From Limnoraphis robusta CS-951 (lineage in GTDB: Bacteria; Cyanobacteriota; Cyanobacteriia; Cyanobacteriales; Microcoleaceae), in assembly GCF_000972705.2 (NCBI RefSeq), contig NZ_LATL02000093.1, positions 1 through 22,795 of the forward strand: a stretch of 22,795 nt of DNA, in the 5' to 3' direction. Shown piece after piece: positions 1-6,855 of this stretch; positions within the stretch are counted from its first letter, which is position 1, and each line of letters starts with the position of its first letter. The notes under the pieces were generated by a model. It was not told the DNA's origin, did no database searches, and saw only the letters and a program-made list of their open reading frames with translations. Made by a program: the position numbers and the translations under genes.

Positions 1-49
1 ACCCAACAGTGAAAGATAATTGTTTAGTTTCACTTTCTTTAACTGTTAG

Positions 50-78
50 GTTTCACTTCGTTCTACCCAACCTACAGA
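50..78. repeat. Dispersed repeat, GTTGGGT family
   Basis: The stretch reads, on the minus strand, TGTAGGTTGGGTAGAACGA then AGTGAAACC. It is nearly the same as the repeat units at 22712-22795, in the opposite orientation. Its distal CCTAC bases (71-75) provide the TAG stop codon (72-74) of the coiled-coil gene, so the repeat directly abuts or has defined that gene's 3' end. Bases 1-49 contain a further ACCCAACA and GTGAAA/TTTCAC inverted elements and no gene. Confidence 0.7.
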
Positions 79-2108
79 GATTCTGTTTTCACTCGTTGGC
101 GAATCATTTCTAAATTGGTTCGATAAATGTCTAATTTTTCTTGTGCTTCCGGTGCAATAAAAGCATCTTCGGGTATACTCTCTAAAAGATTAACGGCTTT
201 TTGCCATTTGTCTTGTGCGGTTTGCCAAACTGTTAACGGATAGGGAGGTTTCTGCACGATAACAGAAGCTTCTAGGGCTAATTTTTGAGCCGCTTCTAAG
301 TTGTTTACTGATTTTTGTTCTTGAGCGATTTTTTGAGTCACGGAGTTGTAGTCTGTTCGATAAATTTCCAGTTGCTTTTGGATTTGTTCAGAATTAGCTG
401 TATCATTAGAAACAGCTTCTAATAATTGAATCGATTTTTGCCATTTATTTTGTGCAGTTTGCCAAACCGTGAGCGGATGTGGTGAATTTTTGATCATCTC
501 ACCCGCTTCTAAAGCTAATTTTTCAGCCGATTTTATGTTGTTTTCTCCGGTGACTTTTTCAACAATATTCACCGTGTTTTGTTCCTGTTTCCTTTTGAAC
601 GTATTTTGAGCTGAAAAACCAACTATTCCGAGTAGGGGAACCAGCAAAATTAACACAAGGGGTAAAGTGAAAGTCTGTTTGATGCTGTCCGGTTTTTTCT
701 CGTTATTTTGAGCCTCGATATTCGCTTTTATTTCTCGTTCCTTGATTTGACTTTCTAACTCGTTGATTTGTTGTTGAATCCGTTCTTTTTCTTCCTGTCT
801 TAGTTCCGATTCTCGTTGTTGAAGTTGTTCTTGATATTGACTGTGAAGTTCCGATTCTCGTTGCTGAAGTTGTTCTTGATGTTGGAGTTTTAACTGACTT
901 TCATAATTGTTAAGTTGTTCTTGATGTTGAAGTGAAAGTTCCGCTTCTCGTTGCTTGATGTTTTCGGCTTCCTGAGTTTTTAATTCGGTGATTTGTTTTT
1001 GCAGTTGATTAACTTTGTCTGAAAGTTCAGCTTCTCGGTTTTGAAGTTGTTCTTGATGTTGGAGTTTTAACTGACTTTCATATTTTTCAAGTTGTTCTTG
1101 ATGTTTAAGTGAAAGTTCCGCTTCTCGTTGCTTGATGTTTTCGGCTTCCTGAGTTTTTAATTCGGCGATATGTTGTTGAAGTTGGTTAATTTTCAGTGTA
1201 TATTCTGCTTGTCCTTGACGAGTTTGTTCTTGGTGTTGACACTGTACCTCAGCTATTTGCTGTTGAAGTTGGTTAATTTGAGTTACAAGTTCGGCTTCTC
1301 GTTCCTGATTTTTTTCGGTTTGCTGACTTTTTAATGGGGTAATTTGTTTTTGCAGTTGGTTAATTTGCTCTAAAAGTTCGGCTTCTCGGTTTTGAAGTTG
1401 TTGTTGATGTTGACGTTTTAAGTTGGTAATTTGCTGTTGAATTTCTTCGGGTTGCTGGTGTTTTAATTCCAATTCTTCTTGTCGTTTTACCTCGGCTTCT
1501 TGAGTCACGAACTTTTCCGATTGTTCTTGAGTTAATAACTGATAATACTCAACCTTAGATTTTAGTTCATCAATAAATTTTACCGCTTGTTCTCCTTGAA
1601 CATGATCGGCTTGACTGACAAATTTGTTCAGAGAGGCTTCCAAACGCTGAAAATCTTTTATTGAGTAGTTTAAATGACTATCTTCGCTTTCCAAACTTGC
1701 AATTTCTGTCTGAATAAACGAAATAATTTCGCGAAGCAATTGCAGAACTAAATCAAAAGTTTTTTGAGAAGGATCGAACTGAATGATTTGGCAAAGCAGT
1801 ATCAACAGCGAACTGTGTTCGATCATTCGATCCATCATTTTCTCTAGCTTTTCTCGACGTTGATACCAAGCATTTTGCTCTGATTCATTGGCAAACATCA
1901 ACTCCAGTTTATCGAGTTCACCAAAGGCTTGATGATTTTTCCGTTCATTTTCGAGAGGACTATTAATCCAGAGCAGTTTACTGTAAAATGCTTTAATTTG
2001 CTCGAGAGTCTGCGGTCCAACAGCATGGGGTTGTTCGCAGAACGTTTTCATCGAGTCCAACAAACTTTGAAATTCACCTTTGATGTGCAGAATCGTTGCA
2101 GTGTTCAT
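72..2108 (-). CDS. Coiled-coil membrane protein with duplicated C-terminal module
   Basis: This is a 678-residue protein of unknown function. Residues 1-190 look globular and helical. Residues about 195-465 are an uninterrupted Gln/Glu-rich coiled coil dominated by QHQEQLQ, QREAELS and NQLQKQIT motifs. Residues about 480-500 form one hydrophobic segment, probably a single transmembrane helix. After it come two homologous modules (about 526-594 and 604-673), each with KLALEA, PLTVWQTAQxKWQK and EIYRTxx or DIYRTxx motifs. There is no signal peptide, so the coiled coil is probably cytoplasmic and the repeated modules lie across the membrane (inference). The coding DNA contains two 123-bp near-identical blocks, a recent in-frame duplication. 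ATG start at 2106-2108; it is transcribed away from the gene at 2330. Possible roles are a scaffold or envelope tether, but nothing in the sequence decides this. Confidence 0.8.
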   Translation of the reverse strand: MNTATILHIKGEFQSLLDSMKTFCEQPHAVGPQTLEQIKAFYSKLLWINSPLENERKNHQAFGELDKLELMFANESEQNAWYQRREKLEKMMDRMIEHSSLLILLCQIIQFDPSQKTFDLVLQLLREIISFIQTEIASLESEDSHLNYSIKDFQRLEASLNKFVSQADHVQGEQAVKFIDELKSKVEYYQLLTQEQSEKFVTQEAEVKRQEELELKHQQPEEIQQQITNLKRQHQQQLQNREAELLEQINQLQKQITPLKSQQTEKNQEREAELVTQINQLQQQIAEVQCQHQEQTRQGQAEYTLKINQLQQHIAELKTQEAENIKQREAELSLKHQEQLEKYESQLKLQHQEQLQNREAELSDKVNQLQKQITELKTQEAENIKQREAELSLQHQEQLNNYESQLKLQHQEQLQQRESELHSQYQEQLQQRESELRQEEKERIQQQINELESQIKEREIKANIEAQNNEKKPDSIKQTFTLPLVLILLVPLLGIVGFSAQNTFKRKQEQNTVNIVEKVTGENNIKSAEKLALEAGEMIKNSPHPLTVWQTAQNKWQKSIQLLEAVSNDTANSEQIQKQLEIYRTDYNSVTQKIAQEQKSVNNLEAAQKLALEASVIVQKPPYPLTVWQTAQDKWQKAVNLLESIPEDAFIAPEAQEKLDIYRTNLEMIRQRVKTESL
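866..1165. repeat. In-frame 177-bp-period direct repeat within the coiled-coil gene
   Basis: The block at 866-988 recurs at 1043-1165. I count 4 mismatches over 123 bases by eye. The 177-bp offset equals 59 codons, so the duplication keeps frame and repeats residues around 317-375 and 376-434. Further, more diverged copies of the same QHQEQLQ/REAEL unit flank the block. Confidence 0.85.
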
Positions 2109-2249
2109 AAAATTTAGTCCGAAGGGGGTTAATTGTCAAAAAAGTTCTCAGAAAGTCACGAACCCTTGCTGAAAGTTTGTGGTGAAAAACTGACTTTAAC
2201 TGAAAACCGAGACACAGAGAACACCCCAACGAACCGAGGCGGATAAAAT

Positions 2250-2257
2250 GCGATCGC
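2250..2257. repeat. HIP1 octamer (one of at least fifteen)
   Basis: GCGATCGC, the highly iterated palindrome of cyanobacterial genomes. Further exact copies start at 3231, 4708, 5508, 7656, 12744, 13792, 14487, 15980, 16757, 17978, 19354, 20411, 20660 and 21658. Most lie in coding sequence. The density is far above chance and supports a cyanobacterial origin. The rest of the 2109-2329 gap between the two divergent genes shows no other clear element. Confidence 0.95.
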
Positions 2258-2329
2258 GCCTTTACAATTATCAAAGAAAACCTAACAATAGTATAAGCTC
2301 ATAATTCCTTACTGGCTATCAACGAATTG

Positions 2330-2941
2330 ATGATTGTTTTCAAACCTGATTCTCAAATGTTCAAATCCCTTCTACGCCGTCAAGGACATTTTTTAACTCG
2401 CCTGACTGTCCTTTGTCTCACCCTGAGTCTAGGGCTTCTAATGGCGGTTTCCCCAGCTTGGGCGAATATTGAGGATGATCGCTTCGATGGGAATATTTTC
2501 GCCTTGTATGGGAGTAATGGTTCTCTGGTTCCGCCCCGAGTCACCCTAGCCGAGTCTTTCAAACGCTCAAAACCCGCTTTGCTGGTATTTTTTCTCGATG
2601 ACAGCCGCGACTGTAAACAATTTGCGACAACTGTTTCTCAGCTTCAGCAATTTTACGGAAGAGCGGCGGATTTTATGCCGATCAATGTCGATGCAATTTC
2701 ACCTGTTCCCTCAGAAAATGTCACCGAACCCGATCATTACTATAGAGGTTTTGTACCTCAAACCGTTTTAATTGATCAATCCGGTAAAGTCGTTTTAGAT
2801 GAAGTCGGTTTAGTGGCGTTTGAGAAAATCGATGATCAGTTTCGGAAAGTGTTTGATTTACTTCCGCGATCAGAATCAATAGAACTTAAACGTACACCGC
2901 TCAACGAGATTAATATCGAACTGGTTGAAACTCAAAAGTGA
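2330..2941 (+). CDS. Exported thioredoxin-fold protein without a CXXC site
   Basis: The protein has an N-terminal signal or anchor: basic FKSLLRR, then a hydrophobic stretch ending in a signal peptidase-like AWA/N site. It is therefore probably lumenal or periplasmic. The rest has a thioredoxin-like layout: beta strand LLVFFLDD, an active-site loop with DSRDCKQF, then the FVPQTVLIDQSGKVV strand that contains the usual cis-proline position. Only one cysteine remains where thioredoxins carry CXXC, so classical dithiol exchange is unlikely. A monothiol, structural or scaffold role is inferred. In-frame starts exist at TTG 2327, ATG 2330 and ATG 2357; the last leaves a more typical signal peptide (194 residues) and may be the true start. 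An inverted repeat follows the gene. Confidence 0.75.
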   Translation: MIVFKPDSQMFKSLLRRQGHFLTRLTVLCLTLSLGLLMAVSPAWANIEDDRFDGNIFALYGSNGSLVPPRVTLAESFKRSKPALLVFFLDDSRDCKQFATTVSQLQQFYGRAADFMPINVDAISPVPSENVTEPDHYYRGFVPQTVLIDQSGKVVLDEVGLVAFEKIDDQFRKVFDLLPRSESIELKRTPLNEINIELVETQK

Positions 2942-2978
2942 TCTTAAACTGAGGTTGTCGGTTTTCTAGACAAAAGGA

Positions 2979-3019
2979 ACTAGCAAAAGAGCGGAAAAAC
3001 AGTTAACATCTTTGCTAGT
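2979..3019. terminator. Inverted repeat downstream of the thioredoxin-fold gene
   Basis: ACTAGCAAA (2979-2987) pairs with TTTGCTAGT (3011-3019) across a 23-nt loop. It begins 38 nt after the stop codon. No T-tract follows, so it may be a weak terminator or an mRNA 3'-end stem rather than a classical intrinsic terminator. Confidence 0.35.
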
Positions 3020-3074
3020 ACCTTAATCTCAGGTCTAAATAGCTCCACTCTCTAAAATAATCATCAATTTTGAT

Positions 3075-3281
3075 ATGACTTCTACACCTTCTACATCTTC
3101 TACGCCTAGTGAAACTCCTGCTTCTCAAAGCCCCCAAAAAGCCCCTGAACCGCAACCGAGCTATGTGAAACTCGCCATGCGAAATATGGTGAGAAAAGGA
3201 AGCAAATCTTTATTTCACTTTTCTTTAACAGCGATCGCCCTGTTGGGTTTCCTGGTGGGTGTATCTTATATCACTCGATAA
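3075..3281 (+). CDS. DUF3285-type single-pass membrane protein
   Basis: This is a 68-residue protein. Residues 1-35 are Ser/Thr/Pro-rich and look disordered. They are followed by the basic segment YVKLAMRNMVRKGSKSLFHF and one C-terminal transmembrane helix (about residues 48-64, FSLTAIALLGFLVGVSYI). This pattern matches my recollection of the cyanobacteria-restricted DUF3285 family, whose function is unknown. The N-terminus is predicted to be cytoplasmic by the positive-inside rule. It stands alone, with a HIP1 site inside its coding region. Confidence 0.75.
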   Translation: MTSTPSTSSTPSETPASQSPQKAPEPQPSYVKLAMRNMVRKGSKSLFHFSLTAIALLGFLVGVSYITR

Positions 3282-3392
3282 CCGCAAATTCTCGGAAATG
3301 GGGAAAAGAGAGTTGTTGAAAATAGCAAATTTCGGAAAAAGTTCAGAATTCAAGTTTGACAATTTTTTAGATGATTTCTTTTCCCTATTTTC

Positions 3393-3398
3393 TATAAT
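3393..3398 (+). promoter_or_regulatory. Candidate -10 element upstream of ybeY
   Basis: A perfect TATAAT lies about 45 nt before the likely ybeY start. A consensus TTGACA is present at 3356-3361, but the 31-nt spacing is too long for a standard sigma-70 pair. If this is used, it would be as a -10-only promoter. Confidence 0.3.
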
Positions 3399-3442
3399 AA
3401 TGGCGAGTAAATCAGTGAGCATCTGTTTTGAAAATGGTATTA

Positions 3443-4051
3443 ATGAGTCAAGTTTCACTGTACGTTAACATTCAAGACTATTTCTGGCTGGGTGAGGAGT
3501 CAGTTACCCCACCCGCATCGGAAAAAAGTCGATCTGAGGGGAAAGACTCCTGTCCCATTTCTCCCGAAACTTGGGAACAATGGTTTAGTCAGTGGTTTCA
3601 AATTCTTAATCCGGATATTCCGCAAGCAGGAAGTTACGAGTTAAGTCTGCGTCTGACGGATGATACTGAGATCCAACAACTCAATGCCGAATATCGTTCC
3701 GTAGATGCACCGACAGATGTCTTAGCCTTTGCTACATTGGAGGTAGGTTGCCCTCAACTCCCTGCTGGGGTGTTTTCATCTGAATCTCTTTACCTGGGTG
3801 ACATTGTGATTTCTGTTGAGACGGCTGATCGACAAGCTCAACAGCAAGGGCATTCTTTGAAAATCGAGCTAGGATGGCTGGCGGCTCATGGACTTTTACA
3901 CCTCCTGGGTTGGGATCACCCTGATCAACAGATGCTGATCCAAATGCTTGATCAGCAGGTTATTATGCTGCAAGCCGTCAATTTAGAGGTAAATGCTGCA
4001 ACCATCCAAGTGAACTTAGCCGAATATTCACCAACTCTATTGGATGAATAA
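3443..4051 (+). CDS. ybeY: Endoribonuclease YbeY
   Basis: YbeY is a single-strand-specific metalloendoribonuclease needed for 16S rRNA 3' maturation and ribosome quality control. The signature zinc-binding motif H-G-x-L-H-L-x-G-x-D-H is intact as HGLLHLLGWDH (about residues 149-159), preceded by the family strand YLGDIVIS and the STDVLAF-like segment PTDVLAFA. The protein is about 202 residues, longer than the E. coli enzyme (about 155), because of an insertion after residue 20 and a C-terminal tail. Both extensions are common in cyanobacterial members. In-frame starts exist at TTG 3428, ATG 3434 and ATG 3443. No Shine-Dalgarno decides; 3443 was chosen because the family strand VSLYVNIQDYFW begins right after it. 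dgkA follows on the same strand. Confidence 0.93.
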   Translation: MSQVSLYVNIQDYFWLGEESVTPPASEKSRSEGKDSCPISPETWEQWFSQWFQILNPDIPQAGSYELSLRLTDDTEIQQLNAEYRSVDAPTDVLAFATLEVGCPQLPAGVFSSESLYLGDIVISVETADRQAQQQGHSLKIELGWLAAHGLLHLLGWDHPDQQMLIQMLDQQVIMLQAVNLEVNAATIQVNLAEYSPTLLDE

Positions 4052-4093
4052 GAAACAAACATCTGAAGAAAGGGTCAAAGAGGAGTGAATTGA

Positions 4094-4204
4094 ATGATGA
4101 AAATTTTACTAACTTTAGCTTCTAGATTGGCATTCTACCCAAAAAACAGGACTCTATCCGTAAAGTCCGACCCCAGTTATGTTAAATTGCTGGCAACGTG
4201 TTAA
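4094..4204 (+). CDS. Possible 36-residue peptide between ybeY and dgkA
   Basis: ATG at 4094 is preceded by a strong Shine-Dalgarno, AGGAG at 4081-4085, with 8-nt spacing. The reading frame runs 36 codons to TAA at 4202-4204. The peptide starts MMKILLTLASRLAFYP and then becomes polar and basic. I recognise no family. It sits in the 222-nt gap before dgkA, so it could be a leader or upstream peptide, or the good ribosome site may be coincidence. Confidence 0.3.
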   Translation: MMKILLTLASRLAFYPKNRTLSVKSDPSYVKLLATC

Positions 4205-4272
4205 ATTTCTTCAAACATTGATAGCAAAATTTACCTAGATGTCTCAAAAGTACCGACTAAAGGATATAACTA

Positions 4273-4791
4273 ATGAACTTAAATGAACCCTCCATCGCAC
4301 CCATGCAAGCCCGATTAGTCTCTGTTCCTCATCACCGCTCTACTAAAGTATTAGGCCATCTTGAACCGCCTCCCTCAGCTCAAAGCCGCTCAAGTTCTTC
4401 TTGGACTGTCGCTTCTAATCTATTGGTGAGTTTCCGATACGCTTGGACAGGTGTCACCTACGCCTACAAAACTCAACGAAATTTTCGGATTCATACCGTT
4501 ATCGGCACCCTCGCTATCGGCTTGGGCTTTTTTTTACACCTGTCTTCCGTAAAATTAGCGGTGATTGGTTTAACCATCGGAGCGGTGATGGCGATGGAAC
4601 TGTTGAATACAGCCATTGAATCTGTTGTAGATTTAACCGTTGGTCAGTCCTACCACGAACTGGCTAAAATCGCGAAAGACTGTGCGGCAGGAGCCGTTTT
4701 AATCTTTGCGATCGCAGCATTATTAGTGGCGATGATGTTGCTGATTCCCCCCCTACTGGTGCAACTGGGGCTAGTGACCGCAGGAGTATAG
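4273..4791 (+). CDS. dgkA: Diacylglycerol/undecaprenol kinase family (DgkA)
   Basis: This is an integral-membrane lipid kinase of the prokaryotic DgkA family, which phosphorylates diacylglycerol or undecaprenol with ATP. Residues 1-48 are a polar Ser/Pro-rich extension absent from the roughly 120-residue E. coli enzyme. The catalytic core follows: an amphipathic surface helix (SFRYAWTGVTYAYKTQRNFRIH), a first membrane helix, the signature E-LL-NTAIE within MELLNTAIESVVDL (residues 108-121), then KDCAAGAVL and a third helix. All core residues I can identify are present. In Gram-positive relatives the substrate is undecaprenol; which lipid is used here cannot be read from the sequence. trpG starts 2 nt after its stop, so the two are probably co-transcribed. 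Confidence 0.93.
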   Translation: MNLNEPSIAPMQARLVSVPHHRSTKVLGHLEPPPSAQSRSSSSWTVASNLLVSFRYAWTGVTYAYKTQRNFRIHTVIGTLAIGLGFFLHLSSVKLAVIGLTIGAVMAMELLNTAIESVVDLTVGQSYHELAKIAKDCAAGAVLIFAIAALLVAMMLLIPPLLVQLGLVTAGV

Positions 4792-4796
4792 TCTTG
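4782..4796 (+). promoter_or_regulatory. Ribosome binding site deciding the TTG start of trpG
   Basis: AGGAG (4782-4786) lies inside the last codons of dgkA, 7 nt before TTG 4794-4796. The frame then reads IIVIDNYDSFTYN, the canonical N-terminus of this amidotransferase family, so TTG is almost certainly the start codon. Confidence 0.8.
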
Positions 4797-5381
4797 ATTA
4801 TTGTTATTGATAATTATGACAGCTTCACCTACAACATCGTGCAGTATTTAGGTGAACTGGGTGCTGAGTTACCTGTAGCTAATGAAGTTCGCGTCTATCG
4901 TAACGACCAAATTAGCGTTGATCAAATCAACCAGATGCAACCCCAAGCGGTTGTCATTTCTCCGGGGCCAGGTCGTCCAGAAGATGCGGGTATTTCTCTG
5001 GAGTTGATCGAACGCTTAGGCCCCCAATTACCGATTCTGGGAGTCTGTTTAGGTCATCAGAGTATCGGTCAGGTGTTCGGCGGAAATATTGTCTCAGCGC
5101 CGCAACTGATGCACGGTAAAACCTCTAGCGTTCATCATACAGGCGTGGGAGTTTTTCAAGGTTTAGAGAATCCTTTGAGTGCAACCCGCTATCATAGTTT
5201 GGTGATTGAACGTCAAACTTGTCCTGAAGTGTTGGAAATTACGGCTTGGGTAGAGGATGGGACGATCATGGGTGTCCGACATCGGAACTATCCTCATCTT
5301 CAAGGCGTCCAGTTTCATCCAGAGAGCATTTTAACCACTAGCGGTAAACAGCTCCTGAAAAACTTCCTGCTGTCACTGTAG
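4794..5381 (+). CDS. trpG: Anthranilate/aminodeoxychorismate synthase glutaminase subunit
   Basis: This is a class I glutamine amidotransferase that releases ammonia from glutamine for anthranilate synthase (tryptophan) and possibly aminodeoxychorismate synthase (folate). The 195-residue length is normal. Landmarks: N-terminal VIDNYDSFTYN, the oxyanion segment SPGPGRPEDAG (56-66), the nucleophile Cys85 in GVCLGHQSIGQ, and the His175/Glu177 pair in FHPES. All of the catalytic triad is present. The start is TTG 4794, supported by a Shine-Dalgarno inside dgkA. No trpE or pabB partner lies in the window, so the synthase subunit is encoded elsewhere. TrpG and PabA cannot be told apart from sequence alone; many cyanobacteria may use one protein for both. 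Confidence 0.93.
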   Translation: MIIVIDNYDSFTYNIVQYLGELGAELPVANEVRVYRNDQISVDQINQMQPQAVVISPGPGRPEDAGISLELIERLGPQLPILGVCLGHQSIGQVFGGNIVSAPQLMHGKTSSVHHTGVGVFQGLENPLSATRYHSLVIERQTCPEVLEITAWVEDGTIMGVRHRNYPHLQGVQFHPESILTTSGKQLLKNFLLSL

Positions 5382-5436
5382 GAAATTTGACTTTCAATCT
5401 CCTTAATCTATCCTTGATTTTTAATCCCCGCTTTCT

Positions 5437-6252
5437 ATGAAACGGCGAAAGTTTATCCGTCTGGTTCAAACAGGTGTATTAGCAGGTTTTTCGACGATAG
5501 GGATCGAGCGATCGCTCTTGGCAGTCGCTCAAACCCCTAGTTCGAGTAATGGCTTAACAGTACGCTGGCTGGGTCATACTTGCTATTTCTTCTCGGGTGG
5601 CGGTTTGCGAGTTTTGATCAATCCCTTCCGTCAAATTGGCTGTACTGCTGGATATCGAAATCCGAAGGTTGATACGGATTTAGTTTTGATTAGTAGTCGC
5701 TTGCTGGATGAAGGTTCAATTGATGGATTTTCGGGAAATCCGGCGTTACTCTACGAACCTGGAGTGTATCAGTTCAACGGCGCTCAAGTTCAAGGGATTC
5801 GCACAATTAAAGATCGCCAACAAGGACGCAGGTTCGGGACGAATGTGGCGTGGATGTGGAAACAAGGCGGAATCAAAATTCTGCATCTGGGGGGACTCGC
5901 AGGGCCGATTGATATTGAAGAACGGATTCTGATTGGACGGCCTGATGTGATGTTTGTTCCTGTCGGGGGTGGGCCGAAATCTTATACCCCAGAAGAAGCC
6001 AAGCAAACAATCCAAACTCTCAATCCGAGAGTCGTGATTCCCATGCACTATAAAACTTTAGCGGCAGATCCGGCGACTTGTGATCTGGTTCCTCTGGAGA
6101 ATTTTCTAGAAGTGATGGGGGAAACGCCAGTTCAGAGAGTGGCTAGCGATACGGTGACTTTCCAACCCGGAAATCTGCCTTCTGAGGGTTCGGTGATTGA
6201 GGTATTGAGTTATCAGTTTGGCAACGGTTCCCCAGGGAATCCGGTACTCTAA
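5437..6252 (+). CDS. Tat-exported metallo-beta-lactamase-fold protein with lost metal site
   Basis: The N-terminus MKRRKFIRLVQTGVLAGFS has a twin-arginine motif followed by a hydrophobic stretch, so export by Tat is likely. Residues 40-205 follow the UlaG/UPF0173-like MBL fold: VRWLGHTCYFF, LRVLINPF, a long loop, KILHLGGL, DVMFVPVGGGPKSYTPEEA and RVVIPMHYKT. The diagnostic HxHxDH motif, expected after the strand DLVLI (81-85), is replaced by SSRLLDE. The usual Asp of the HxGD motif is Gly (HLGG). Only His204 of the ligand set is obvious. A hydrolytic metalloenzyme role is therefore doubtful; a ligand-binding or structural role is inferred. It is followed convergently by the vapC stub. Confidence 0.8.
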   Translation: MKRRKFIRLVQTGVLAGFSTIGIERSLLAVAQTPSSSNGLTVRWLGHTCYFFSGGGLRVLINPFRQIGCTAGYRNPKVDTDLVLISSRLLDEGSIDGFSGNPALLYEPGVYQFNGAQVQGIRTIKDRQQGRRFGTNVAWMWKQGGIKILHLGGLAGPIDIEERILIGRPDVMFVPVGGGPKSYTPEEAKQTIQTLNPRVVIPMHYKTLAADPATCDLVPLENFLEVMGETPVQRVASDTVTFQPGNLPSEGSVIEVLSYQFGNGSPGNPVL

Positions 6253-6283
6253 AACAACTGACATACATTTGTTTGAACGAATT

Positions 6284-6376
6284 TTATCGCAACCAATTCT
6301 CTAAACTCAAGGCAGGCACACGCTCAAATTCACGAGTATTTGCAGTCACAAGAGTCAAGTCATTGGGCAGATCTAA
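6284..6376 (-). pseudogene. vapC: C-terminal stub of a VapC-type PIN-domain toxin
   Basis: Directly after the vapB stop codon, the minus strand encodes a peptide with DLPNDLTLVTANTREFERV and then PALSLENWLR, ending at TAA (6284-6286). LVTANTREFERVPxLxLENW is the typical C-terminal end of VapC PIN-domain ribonucleases. Upstream in this frame a TGA stop occurs within about 4 codons, and the roughly 100 N-terminal residues carrying the catalytic acidic residues are missing. This is a deletion remnant; it cannot be an active toxin. Confidence 0.8.
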
Positions 6377-6612
6377 AGTGTGACATCATCAAGGGGTAAT
6401 AGTCCCTCATCCATGTCCGGAAAATTATCTGTAATGTCTTGCAACGTCGTCAGCAGGGAAAGCAGAGAACGGGGAGGAATGGGTTCAATAATTAATCGAT
6501 GACCTTCTTTTCGTAACAACACCTCTGTGCCTGATAGGGCAAATTCAGGGGGAATCGTTAGGACTTGATCTTGTCCATTCCTTAAGAGAGAAACATGGCA
6601 TGAGTTTAGCAT
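6373..6612 (-). CDS. vapB: VapB/MazE-type antitoxin (orphan)
   Basis: This 79-residue protein has the swapped-hairpin AbrB/MazE DNA-binding layout of VapB antitoxins: VSLLRNGQDQVLTIPPEFAL, then GTEVLLRKEGHRLIIEPIP. The C-terminal tail, with FPDMDEGLLPLDDV, is the usual toxin-binding region. The length is normal. A strong Shine-Dalgarno, AGGAGGT (6619-6625 on the complement), lies 6 nt before ATG 6610-6612, so it is probably still translated. Its cognate toxin survives only as a stub immediately downstream. Roles left for it are autorepression of its own promoter or neutralising a related VapC elsewhere (inference). Confidence 0.85.
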   Translation of the reverse strand: MLNSCHVSLLRNGQDQVLTIPPEFALSGTEVLLRKEGHRLIIEPIPPRSLLSLLTTLQDITDNFPDMDEGLLPLDDVTL

Positions 6613-6713
6613 AAAGCGACCTCCTGAAACTTTGGTTGCATAGATTTGTTTCCACTCGACTGACTTTTAATCATACTATTGAATAATAGTTTGTTTCCAT
6701 TCTTGCTCCCAGT

Positions 6714-6730
6714 CAGAAACCCGGTTTCTG
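6714..6730. repeat. Palindromic repeat CAGAAACCCGGTTTCTG
   Basis: This is a 17-base near-perfect palindrome of a type common in filamentous cyanobacteria. A related half element, AACCAGGTTTCT, lies about 40 bases further on (from 6767). They fill the 243-nt gap between vapB and the SMI1/KNR4 gene, which otherwise shows no gene. Confidence 0.6.
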
Positions 6731-6855
6731 GCAACTTCCCCTAGCTTGCCTATATTTTTCGTTGATCAACCAGGTTTCTCAGGTCTTTCAAACTGACTCT
6801 AGAATTCAATAAAATCAAGTTCTCTGGAGAGGACTTTTACAATTAGACAGAGATT

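Noticed and set aside
1929..2274. Small open frames on both strands around the 5' end of the coiled-coil gene.
   Set aside because: They lack ribosome sites and conserved features, and mostly overlap the real gene.
3356..3398. TTGACA and TATAAT as one sigma-70 promoter.
   Set aside because: The hexamers are 31 bases apart, far from 16-18; only the -10 is kept as a weak candidate.
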